Below are positions 13,404 through 19,805 of a stretch of 19,805 nt of DNA, piece after piece. The stretch lies in NCBI GenBank assembly GCA_947377425.1, contig CANCFZ010000017.1, positions 1-19,805 on the forward strand, read 5' to 3'. Source of the stretch: Flavobacteriaceae bacterium. Its GTDB lineage: Bacteria; Bacteroidota; Bacteroidia; Flavobacteriales; Flavobacteriaceae. Positions within the stretch are counted from its first letter, which is position 1. The number at the start of each line of letters is the position of its first letter. The position numbers were made by a program, and so were the translations under genes. The notes under the pieces are model-generated. The model worked only from the letters and a program-made list of their open reading frames with translations. It had not been told where the DNA came from and ran no database searches.

Positions 13404-15059
13404 TTATAAGTCATCAATATCTCTTGTTTTATTAACTATATCCCGAATAATTTCATCAAGTTTTAGTGCTGAATCAGTAATGTAGTCAATGAGTTTATCA
13501 TCTGTTACTCCTGAATTGATATTGTCTTTTAAGAGGCTGATAAATCCTTGTAAATTTGCAAGTGGTGCTCTTACAATGTGAGATTGTGTCCAAGCAATAT
13601 CTTTTAATGCTTTGTTTTGTGATTTAATTTTTCGCATCTTATCTAATGATTCGGTTAAATCAAACATTGCTGCTAATCCTCTTATTGCTTTACCGTTAGC
13701 ATCTCTTATCAAAATCCCTTTGTGTTGTACATAAGTAACATCGCCATTTGCTTTTAAAAATCTAAATTCGGCATTAAAATGTTCTTTTGTTGAATCTTCA
13801 AGTATTTTATTTAAATCTTCTAATACTTTTTCTCTATCCTCTGGATGTATATTGTTTGACCATAAATTATTGTTGTACTCACTAAGATCATAACCGAATA
13901 TGGTATGAAAACCTTCTCCCCAAATTACTTTGTCATTCTTAATGTCCCAATCTATTATGGCTTCTATGGTTGCTTTGGCTATTATTTTGAAGCGTTCATT
14001 GCTTTCCGAAATTTCTTGTTCGTGAAGTTTTCTTTTTGTAATATCTATAACAATACCATCTAATTTTATAGGTTTGCCGTTAGTGTCTTTAATTAAATTT
14101 ATACGTTCTAAGATCCACTTAATGTTGCCTGATCCAGTTATTATTCTTCGCTCACTTTCTTTAATTGTTTTGTCTTCAAAATTGGTATTCAAATTTGGAT
14201 TGAACTCTATTTGGTCGTCGGGATGAAAGCAGTTTTTAATATTGTTAATGGTTAATTCAAACGTTTGTGGGTTGAGTTCAAATATTTTGTAAACTTCGTC
14301 AGACCATTGAATTTCTGATTTAATAAAATCGTTAGTCCAATATCCTAAATTGGCTATCTCACTAGCTAATTGCAGTTTGGAATTAGATTCCATTAGTTTG
14401 TTTTGTATGTCCATTTCTACTGAGACGTTAACAGCCGAGGCTAGGATAACTTTTTTTTCTTCAAAAATGACAAAGGTGGTTTCTACTTTTACTTGAATGA
14501 TCTCTCCATTTTTTTTTCTATGTCTTACAATGTTTTGTGGTGCATAGTGCTCATTTTTAAAACAGGCAGAAAGTACTTCGTTCATTAAAGAAATGTCTTC
14601 TGGAGGACGGATGTCTTTTAGTGTCATTGACGAATATTCTTCGTGTGTAAATCCATATATGCTGCAAGCTAGGTTATTGACCAACAAAAATTGGAGTGTT
14701 TCTACATCAAAAAGCCACATTGGTAATGGGCTGTGATTGAATAGCGACATGTATTCGGATTGTGATTTTATCAGTTGATTGTCTGATATTTGTTTTACAT
14801 CAATAATTTGTTGATAGCTTGAGGTTGTTGTGTCAATATTTTTTTTGACTAGTATGTATAGTAGTGTTGCTGTAATTAATATGAACCCAAAGCCTTTGTA
14901 GGTTTGAAGTTTAGTGAGTAATTCAATGTTTGTAACAAATATTTTTAGAAAATAATCGGAAGTGTATATGTAGATAGCACTGACGACAGCATAGAGTAAA
15001 ACAATTTTAAAAGAGGATAATTTACTCGAACTTTTTATTTTGTTTTTTGTGTTAGGCAT
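13404..15059 (-). CDS. Membrane PAS-domain histidine-kinase-like protein without an ATPase domain
   Basis: 551 residues. Two membrane helices (about 18-40 and 55-72) enclose a short loop. Three PAS domains follow: about 101-215 (FNHSPLPMWLFD), 229-345 (NLGYWTND, ending LDGIVIDITKRK) and 353-472 (AIIDWDIKNDKVIWGEGF, ending GLAAMFDLTE). Residues ~478-545 are a dimerisation and phospho-acceptor domain with the H-box QSHIVRAPLANL (H494). The protein then stops: there is no HATPase_c domain with N, G1 or G2 boxes. Only 56 nt separate its stop from the next gene, so no ATPase is encoded just beyond. It could be a receptor phosphorylated by another kinase, a heterodimer partner, or simply a sensor scaffold. 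No response regulator is adjacent. Confidence 0.92.
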   Translation of the reverse strand: MPNTKNKIKSSSKLSSFKIVLLYAVVSAIYIYTSDYFLKIFVTNIELLTKLQTYKGFGFILITATLLYILVKKNIDTTTSSYQQIIDVKQISDNQLIKSQSEYMSLFNHSPLPMWLFDVETLQFLLVNNLACSIYGFTHEEYSSMTLKDIRPPEDISLMNEVLSACFKNEHYAPQNIVRHRKKNGEIIQVKVETTFVIFEEKKVILASAVNVSVEMDIQNKLMESNSKLQLASEIANLGYWTNDFIKSEIQWSDEVYKIFELNPQTFELTINNIKNCFHPDDQIEFNPNLNTNFEDKTIKESERRIITGSGNIKWILERINLIKDTNGKPIKLDGIVIDITKRKLHEQEISESNERFKIIAKATIEAIIDWDIKNDKVIWGEGFHTIFGYDLSEYNNNLWSNNIHPEDREKVLEDLNKILEDSTKEHFNAEFRFLKANGDVTYVQHKGILIRDANGKAIRGLAAMFDLTESLDKMRKIKSQNKALKDIAWTQSHIVRAPLANLQGFISLLKDNINSGVTDDKLIDYITDSALKLDEIIRDIVNKTRDIDDL

Positions 15060-15095
15060 AATAGTGTTAGGGCTTTATGTCAAGCATTGTTTTTG

Positions 15096-15103
15096 TAAAC
15101 ATA
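15096..15103 (-). promoter_or_regulatory. Possible -7 element for the PAS protein gene
   Basis: Minus strand TATGTTTA, 7 of 8 to TAnnTTTG, ending 36 nt before the ATG at 15059. No good -33 element at the expected spacing; a 10-bp direct repeat at 15139-15164 lies just upstream. Confidence 0.25.
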
Positions 15104-15138
15104 CTATTTTTTCAACTAGAATAAATGATAAATTAACT

Positions 15139-15164
15139 ATAATCGATGAATGACATAATCGATG
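15139..15164. repeat. Direct repeat ATAATCGATG, two copies
   Basis: ATAATCGATG occurs at 15139-15148 and again at 15155-15164, start-to-start 16 nt, in the 135-nt gap between the PAS protein start and the SnoaL-like protein end. It may be an operator for the PAS gene. Confidence 0.4.
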
Positions 15165-15194
15165 TAGCGCTTAGTGAAAAAACAGATTATTGTT

Positions 15195-15650
15195 TTAAAA
15201 CATTGGGTGAGCGTTTGCCGCTTTCTCTGGCACATCTTGTATGATATCCCAATGTTCTACAATTTTGCCATCTTTTACTCTGAAAATATCTATTAATGAG
15301 GCATCGTTTCCAGAAATAAAACTTTTTACTTTCATGTGTAAAACAACTAAATCACCATCAGAAACAACTTTTAGGAAATTTATTTTTGTTTTTGGTTGAT
15401 TTGAGATTAATTTCATAAAAAAGTCTTTTAAAGCTTGTCTTCCATCGGATGCTCCAGGATTATGCTGAATGTAATTTTCTACTAGATAATCGTCGATTGC
15501 GGTTATGTCTTTATCTCCAAATAGTCTTTGGTAGAAATCGACAACTATTTTTTTGTTTTTTTTGTCTACTGTTTCTTTGTTTGCTTGAGCGCAAGATATT
15601 TGTGATGATAGCACTAATAAAAGCGCAAAAAGTTGTACTAGTTTTTTCAT
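15195..15650 (-). CDS. Secreted SnoaL-like (NTF2-fold) protein
   Basis: 151 residues from the ATG at 15650, which gives a proper signal sequence (MKKLVQLFALLLVLSSQISCAQ). A longer in-frame start at 15842 would place 64 unlikely residues before it and collide with the GSCFA gene promoter. The signal ends SCAQ: either a lipoprotein Cys20 or cleavage by signal peptidase I. Residues 30-145 show the SnoaL-like pattern: NKKIVVDFYQRLF, YIQHNPGASDGRQALKDFF, VVSDGDLVVLHMKV, DIFRVKDGKIVEHWDIIQDVP. This NTF2-like fold encloses a pocket and includes cyclases and isomerases; the substrate here is unknown. Single gene, divergent from the GSCFA gene. Confidence 0.88.
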   Translation of the reverse strand: MKKLVQLFALLLVLSSQISCAQANKETVDKKNKKIVVDFYQRLFGDKDITAIDDYLVENYIQHNPGASDGRQALKDFFMKLISNQPKTKINFLKVVSDGDLVVLHMKVKSFISGNDASLIDIFRVKDGKIVEHWDIIQDVPEKAANAHPMF

Positions 15651-15706
15651 TTTTGTTTGTTTTAATTTTATGTTTTGCTCATGTTTTGTTGACCCGATAT
15701 TTTTAT

Positions 15707-15714
15707 CAAATATA
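15707..15714 (-). promoter_or_regulatory. -7 element of the SnoaL-like gene
   Basis: Minus strand TATATTTG, a perfect TAnnTTTG, 56 nt upstream of the ATG at 15650. A TTTG lies upstream at 16-nt spacing instead of 19, so the -33 element is weaker. Confidence 0.4.
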
Positions 15715-15796
15715 TAAAAATTTTGAAATTCAAATAAATTCTGGATTGTCTGTTGCGAGACTGCACGGAATTTTGTGTAAACTCCAAAAATGCTTT

Positions 15797-15827
15797 TTTG
15801 ATTTGTATTGCTAAATAAATATATTTG
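15797..15827 (+). promoter_or_regulatory. Consensus Bacteroidota promoter of the GSCFA gene
   Basis: TTTG at 15797-15800, exactly 19 nt, then TATATTTG at 15820-15827: a perfect match to TTTG-N19-TAnnTTTG. The ATG at 15845 follows 17 nt later, so the leader would be about ten bases. Confidence 0.75.
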
Positions 15828-15844
15828 TAAAACAAAACACATTT

Positions 15845-16792
15845 ATGAACTTCACTACCAAAATTCCAATTGCAAAGTCGCAACAGCCTATAACATATGC
15901 CTCAAAAATCATATCATTAGGTTCGTGCTTTGCTGAAAATATGGGTGCAAAGTTGGCGTATTTCAAGTTTCAAAACAGCACCAATCCGTTTGGTATTATC
16001 TTTAATCCAGTAGCTATTGAAAAACTTATCAATAGAGCCGTCCATAAAATAGAATTTACAGATAAAGACATTTTCTTCCATAACGAACATTGGCATTGCT
16101 ACGAAGTTCATTCGGAGTTAAGCAACACTTCATCCGAGTTACTATTAGAAAATCTAAATAAGCTATTGCATCATTTTAGAAGTGAACTAACCGAAGCCAC
16201 ACATATTATTCTAACCTACGGAACGTCGTGGGTTTACCACTTAAAAACAACCAAAGAAGTCGTTGCCAATTGCCATAAAGTACCCCAAAACCAATTCGAC
16301 AAAGAAATTCTATCTGTTGAGGTAATTCAAAAATCAATTCAAAACACCATTAATTTAATTCAAAAAGTAAATCCGAATTGTAATTTCATCTTCACAGTGT
16401 CGCCAGTGCGTCACATCAAAGACGGATTTATAGAAAACCAAAGAAGCAAAGCCCATTTGATTACAGCAATACATTCTTCCGTCTCCCAACTTCCATCTTC
16501 TAACTATTTTCCTTCCTATGAAATCATGATGGATGAGTTGCGTGATTATCGATTTTATGCTGAAGATATGCTGCATCCTAACCAAACCGCAATAGATTAT
16601 ATCTGGATTCAGTTTTTTGAAAACTACATTTCAGAAAACGAGTTTGCCACCATGCAACAAGTATGCGATATTCAGAAAGCCTTACACCACAAACCATTCA
16701 ATCCACTTTCAGAAAGCCACCAAAAATTCTTAGCCAACTTAAAGGAAAAAATAGCGCAACTGCAAGTTAAATTGCCATTCGTTAGTTTTTAG
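15845..16792 (+). CDS. GSCFA domain-containing protein
   Basis: 315 residues covering one domain. The family-defining motif is at residues 25-34 (LGSCFAENMG). The family (Pfam GSCFA) is placed with the SGNH/GDSL hydrolases, and the expected blocks can be seen: S27 in GSCF as the nucleophile position, TYGTSWVY (about 124-131) in the Gly/Asn block region, TVSPVRH (184-190), and D241 and H244 in DMLHPN as the Asp-xx-His pair. No signal peptide or membrane helix, so cytosolic. Substrate unknown; an esterase or acyl-transfer role is inferred only from the fold. Expressed from a near-perfect promoter. Base use is a little richer in C than in the lipoprotein genes. Confidence 0.93.
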   Translation: MNFTTKIPIAKSQQPITYASKIISLGSCFAENMGAKLAYFKFQNSTNPFGIIFNPVAIEKLINRAVHKIEFTDKDIFFHNEHWHCYEVHSELSNTSSELLLENLNKLLHHFRSELTEATHIILTYGTSWVYHLKTTKEVVANCHKVPQNQFDKEILSVEVIQKSIQNTINLIQKVNPNCNFIFTVSPVRHIKDGFIENQRSKAHLITAIHSSVSQLPSSNYFPSYEIMMDELRDYRFYAEDMLHPNQTAIDYIWIQFFENYISENEFATMQQVCDIQKALHHKPFNPLSESHQKFLANLKEKIAQLQVKLPFVSF

Positions 16793-16821
16793 TGTAACTC
16801 TGTTCAACAATTCCATCTATT

Positions 16822-16844
16822 AAAATACGTATTTTGTCGTATTT
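16822..16844 (+). terminator. Palindrome after the GSCFA gene, possible weak terminator
   Basis: AAAATACGTATTTT (16822-16835) is a perfect 14-base palindrome; alternatively AAATACG (16823-16829) pairs with CGTATTT (16837-16843). Either could be a weak terminator 30 nt after the GSCFA stop, or a protein-binding palindrome just upstream of the next promoter. Confidence 0.3.
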
Positions 16845-16872
16845 CCTTCACTTGTTTTAAGTTATAAGTTTG
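16842..16872 (+). promoter_or_regulatory. Predicted promoter of the 16898 gene and probably the propeller gene
   Basis: TTTC at 16842-16845, 19-nt spacer, TAAGTTTG at 16865-16872 (perfect TAnnTTTG), 25 nt before the ATG at 16898. Confidence 0.6.
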
Positions 16873-16897
16873 CCTTGTAACTTTAAACACAGTAATC

Positions 16898-17269
16898 ATG
16901 CGAAGTATAAGAATCATTTTAGGATTAACTTTTTTATTACTTATAGTGCCATCAGTACAAGCACAAAAACCAGTGCTTACCGACGAGGATGCCGTGACCG
17001 AAATGGTAACTAAAGAAGTAAACGAAGTATTCCAATCGCAAGAATTCACCAAAAAGAAAAACAAAAAGTTTGCCGACGTCAAAGGAACTATGGTCGTAGA
17101 TATAGGCGTGGTTCAAAATGGCAAAGTGTCTTCATTCTTCAAATTAGACAGTGATATCAAGAACATTGACTTCATCAATTTTATGTCTAATTACATTTTA
17201 GAACATAAATTCCAATTCAAACTCGAAAAACAACAGCGCTACAAAATACGCTATACTATTACATTTTAA
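16898..17269 (+). CDS. Small secreted protein with a TonB C-terminal-like domain
   Basis: 123 residues. A clear signal peptide (about 1-23, ending VPSVQAQ) puts it in the periplasm or outside. Residues about 60-123 look like a TonB C-terminal fold: GTMVVDIGVVQNGKVSSFFKL, a helix INFMSNYILEHKFQF, and a last strand YKIRYTITF. The usual YP motif of TonB is missing and there is no N-terminal anchor or Pro-rich spacer, so it is not a working energy transducer of the standard kind; the resemblance is judged by eye. Between the signal peptide and this domain lies a charged segment (EDAVTEMVTKEVNEVFQSQ, KKKNKK). The propeller gene starts 32 nt downstream with no terminator, so the two are probably one transcript. 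Confidence 0.8.
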   Translation: MRSIRIILGLTFLLLIVPSVQAQKPVLTDEDAVTEMVTKEVNEVFQSQEFTKKKNKKFADVKGTMVVDIGVVQNGKVSSFFKLDSDIKNIDFINFMSNYILEHKFQFKLEKQQRYKIRYTITF

Positions 17270-17301
17270 CCCTTTACAAAGAACCTCAAAATTATTAAAC
17301 A

Positions 17302-19107
17302 ATGAAAAAATTATCCATTTTAATGTTGACTATCTGTATGATGGCAACATTACCAACCCATGCTCAGTTTGGGAAGCTTTTAGATAAAGTAAAAGGCAAA
17401 TCGGGAGCAGGAAAGAAATCGGGAAGTTTTGCTACTTCTTGGGAGTCTGAATTTGATAACAAAGCAACACGTTTGGCTTTGGCTAGTGCCGATGGAAATT
17501 ACATTATTGGCACCGACGATAATTCGGCATCGGTTTTAGACGGAAACGGAAAAGTTATTTGGAGCGGTGATTATAAAAAAATCACTACCAACAAAACCAA
17601 CAACTGCGAATACCAATATGTTATTTGGAAAGAAAAAGGCGGTTATTTATTCCTTTTTGATGCTCGAAGTATGGGAACTGACCGTGTTGCCGTAATTGAT
17701 ATTGCTACTGGAAAAGAGTTATGGAACTCTGAGTTGTATCAGAATTTAATTCAAAAAGGCACTAAAGCCGAAGAAGGCAGCGATGAAGGCGAACTAGAAA
17801 CGGTAAAGTATATAGCTGAATTGGATGCGTTTTTAATCTCGCAAAAAGCATCAGTGATATTGGTAAAAGCAAATACTGGAGAAAAAATATGGGAAACCAA
17901 CCGTTTTAAAGGTGGTGTTGGTAAGTATGTTTATGATGCAAAAAGAAACGAGATTGTAATGGTTAACTTCAAACCAACTGCTTTGGGAGCATTGTTTGCA
18001 GGATTTAAAAACCAATTGGTAAAAATCAATGCAGCTAATGGTGATGTTTTGTGGGATGCTACTTTTACAGGAACAATTGAAAAAGAATTGGTTACTAGAA
18101 GAGCTATTTTGGATTTGTGGATTAGAGGCAATAAAATCTTTATGTATCTAGACGGATTGCAAGTATACAATACCGATAACGGACAAAAACTATGGGAAGC
18201 TACTTATGAAAATGACATGGGAGGCGGTAGCGGTATGTTCTCGAACAGTAGAAATAAAAAATACTATAGAACTTTAGCAGATCCATTGTTTACAGATGAT
18301 GCGGTTTACATCGTAATGTTAGGAACAAGAGATAGAACTAAGTATGTTGAAAAACATGATTTAGAATCTGGTAAATTGTTGTGGGCTTCCGAAAAGATTA
18401 CAGGCGCCTTTTGTATGCCAAACATCTACAAAACAGGTGATAAAATTATGTTGCAAGTAGGAGGTAAAGTACAAGTTCAAGAATATAGATCAGAATCTGC
18501 GGGTTATGGTGGTGGAAGAGTTATGGTTCCTTATGTATACTGGGATTATAAAGCACAAAAAAATAGTGTATTATCATTAGACGACAAAAATGGAACAACA
18601 GCATGGCGTTCGGAAAAATTTGACAAACGTATTACAGATTTAATTATTGATAATAATAATAAAACTGTTTTTGTTGGTGATGGTGATGAGTTTTATGGTT
18701 ATGATATTGCTTCCGGAAAACAATTGTTTGATGTAAAACATAATGATGCAGGAGTAGGAAAAGCATCAGATGTAATTGATTTTGGAGAAAAAGTAGTTGT
18801 ACTTTCAGAAAAAGGATTAGCTGCTTACAACAAGAAAGATGGAACGCGAGCTTATGCTACAGATAAAATTAGAGGTGTAGATTATTTCTATGAAATAGGA
18901 GGAAATTATTTTTTGAGAGATCAAAGAAACAGCAAAAACATCATTTATGGAATTGATATGACAAACGGAGAAACCAAAGGATCAGTCGAATCAAAAGGAA
19001 AAGGAGGAAGTCCAAAATATGGTGACGGTATTGATATTTCAGACGATGGAGAATTTATTTATGCCTTCAAAGGCAAAAAAGTAGAAAAAATCAAAGTAAA
19101 TAATTAG
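17302..19107 (+). CDS. Secreted PQQ-type beta-propeller repeat protein
   Basis: 601 residues with a signal peptide (about 1-22, ending LPTHAQ). After a short basic linker (KLLDKVKGKSG), the protein is a run of PQQ/pyrrolo-quinoline-type strands of the form D..G...W: DGNGKVIWSGDY, DIATGKELWNSELY, KANTGEKIWETNRF, NAANGDVLWDATF, NTDNGQKLWEATYE, DLESGKLLWASEKI, DDKNGTTAWRSEKF, DIASGKQLFDVKHN, NKKDGTRAYATDKI, DMTNGETKGSVESK. About ten such repeats are counted, more than one eight-bladed propeller needs, so they may form one large or two joined propellers. Quinone-enzyme catalytic residues are not evident, so a binding or scaffold role outside the inner membrane is more likely than a dehydrogenase. 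It ends at a strong terminator. Confidence 0.93.
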   Translation: MKKLSILMLTICMMATLPTHAQFGKLLDKVKGKSGAGKKSGSFATSWESEFDNKATRLALASADGNYIIGTDDNSASVLDGNGKVIWSGDYKKITTNKTNNCEYQYVIWKEKGGYLFLFDARSMGTDRVAVIDIATGKELWNSELYQNLIQKGTKAEEGSDEGELETVKYIAELDAFLISQKASVILVKANTGEKIWETNRFKGGVGKYVYDAKRNEIVMVNFKPTALGALFAGFKNQLVKINAANGDVLWDATFTGTIEKELVTRRAILDLWIRGNKIFMYLDGLQVYNTDNGQKLWEATYENDMGGGSGMFSNSRNKKYYRTLADPLFTDDAVYIVMLGTRDRTKYVEKHDLESGKLLWASEKITGAFCMPNIYKTGDKIMLQVGGKVQVQEYRSESAGYGGGRVMVPYVYWDYKAQKNSVLSLDDKNGTTAWRSEKFDKRITDLIIDNNNKTVFVGDGDEFYGYDIASGKQLFDVKHNDAGVGKASDVIDFGEKVVVLSEKGLAAYNKKDGTRAYATDKIRGVDYFYEIGGNYFLRDQRNSKNIIYGIDMTNGETKGSVESKGKGGSPKYGDGIDISDDGEFIYAFKGKKVEKIKVNN

Positions 19108-19128
19108 AGGTTATTACACTTTGTTGTT

Positions 19129-19160
19129 TGGGCTGTGACTTTGTTGCAGCCCATTTTTTT
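19129..19160 (+). terminator. Intrinsic terminator after the propeller gene
   Basis: TGGGCTG (19129-19135) pairs with CAGCCCA (19147-19153) around an 11-nt loop, followed directly by seven Ts. It lies 21 nt after the propeller stop and only 13 nt before the next ATG, so the next gene needs read-through or a start signal inside this short gap. Confidence 0.75.
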
Positions 19161-19173
19161 AAAAAGATTTATT

Positions 19174-19805
19174 ATGAAAAAATACATATATCTATTCGCT
19201 ATATTATTTGCGCTAAGTTCCGCAAATGCGCAACAAATACAATGGGCTTTTAAAGTGATTAAATATTCTTCAGATTTAGGAGGAAAGCAATTCGGAATCA
19301 AAAGAATTTTAGGGAAACCCGATGTTTTTCCACAAGGTGGTTATAGCGGAAACGCATGGACTCCAAAGAACGCACTCGACGGAAGAGAAGTAGTAGAAGT
19401 AGGATTTGAAAGACCTCAAACAGTAAAACAAGTAGCAGTTTTTGAAAACCTGAATGCAGGTTGTGTAGTAAAAATAGCTACATCTACTGATGGTGAACAT
19501 TATGAAACCGTTTGGTCGCGAAAACCCGATTATAAAACACCAAGATATAAAGCGACATTGCAAGGTGATCGAGCGTATTATTTTGGTAGAAAAAGAAGAA
19601 AAGTAAGTGAAGTTCCCAATGTATTCAATCCAGGAATTGAATATGCTGTTTTAGATAATGCCGTTTCAGGAGTGGTTTCGGTTAAGGTGGAATTTAATTT
19701 TGCTTTATTGCCTGGACAGAAACAAATAGACGCCATTGGAATCTCTGATTCTGTAGAACCTATTGAAGCCAAGATTAATACGAAACCAACTTTAGAAAGT
19801 TTACC
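19174..19805 (+). CDS. Secreted protein of unknown function, N-terminal part (3' end outside window)
   Basis: The frame is open from the ATG at 19174 to the window end: 210 residues plus two bases. A signal peptide (about 1-20, ending SSANAQ) is clear. Residues about 28-110 have a discoidin-like (F5/8 C) look: NAWTPKNALDGREVVEVGFE, PQTVKQVAVFENLNAGCVV, ATSTDGEHYETVW. Residues ~130-195 contain a second beta-rich part (GVVSVKVEFNFALLPGQKQIDAIGISD). This would suit a surface or periplasmic binding module attached to a larger protein, but the C-terminus is unseen and the domain call is by eye. Same strand as the propeller gene and separated from it by a terminator. Confidence 0.85.
   Translation, partial: MKKYIYLFAILFALSSANAQQIQWAFKVIKYSSDLGGKQFGIKRILGKPDVFPQGGYSGNAWTPKNALDGREVVEVGFERPQTVKQVAVFENLNAGCVVKIATSTDGEHYETVWSRKPDYKTPRYKATLQGDRAYYFGRKRRKVSEVPNVFNPGIEYAVLDNAVSGVVSVKVEFNFALLPGQKQIDAIGISDSVEPIEAKINTKPTLESL

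Noticed and set aside
15651..15842. Longer start for the SnoaL-like protein
   Set aside because: The signal peptide begins at the ATG at 15650; the upstream extension has no family-like sequence and overlaps the promoters of both divergent genes.
16355..17082. Minus-strand ORFs across GSCFA and the small secreted protein
   Set aside because: They oppose clear coding frames and have no recognisable signal or domain.
1..19805. tRNA genes, rRNA, CRISPR arrays, riboswitches
   Set aside because: Scanned by eye: no cloverleaf-like stretch with a GGTTCGAATCC-type T-arm, no regularly spaced repeats and no recognised riboswitch core in the gaps; all gaps are under 300 nt.

Overview
The window is AT-rich bacterial DNA whose gene content and signals point to the phylum Bacteroidota, family Flavobacteriaceae, probably Flavobacterium or a close relative. 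Evidence: an outer-membrane barrel receptor of the type abundant in that group, a GSCFA-domain protein, many Spy/lipoprotein signals ending in Q or C typical of the group, promoters that match the Bacteroidota pattern TTTG-N19-TAnnTTTG, and start codons without Shine-Dalgarno sequences. This placement is inference from the sequence, not from a search.

Layout. (1) 1-2370: the 3' part of a TonB-dependent-receptor-like outer-membrane protein, ended by a strong hairpin shared with the convergent operon. (2) 5781-2466, minus strand: a cell-envelope cluster in the order M23 peptidase, MerR-type regulator, lemA, cytosolic TPM protein, membrane TPM protein with a glycine-rich tail. (3) 5903-9508, plus strand: a tandem SRPBCC protein and alaS. 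(4) 9509-10498: an apparent insertion behind alaS, made of one lipoprotein gene followed by a second, diverged copy of the last 31 codons of alaS. (5) 12325-10580, minus: an ABC exporter half-transporter, with a second lipoprotein of the same family (12517-13347) on its other side. (6) 15059-13404, minus: a membrane protein with three PAS domains and a histidine-kinase dimerisation domain but no ATPase domain; then a small secreted SnoaL-like protein (15650-15195, minus). (7) 15845-19805, plus: GSCFA protein, a small TonB-C-like secreted protein, a large secreted beta-propeller protein of PQQ type, and the start of another secreted protein cut by the window edge.

Most genes are ordinary chromosomal genes. 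The clearest unusual structure is region 4: alaS has two 3' ends about 990 bp apart that bracket a lipoprotein gene, with a block of near-identity next to a block of codon-like divergence. This looks like a recombination scar by which a lipoprotein gene was placed at the end of a housekeeping gene. A paralogue of that lipoprotein lies just beyond the next gene, so the alaS-ABC exporter neighbourhood may be a place where this family is gained and shuffled. No tRNA, rRNA, CRISPR array, transposase or integrase was seen.
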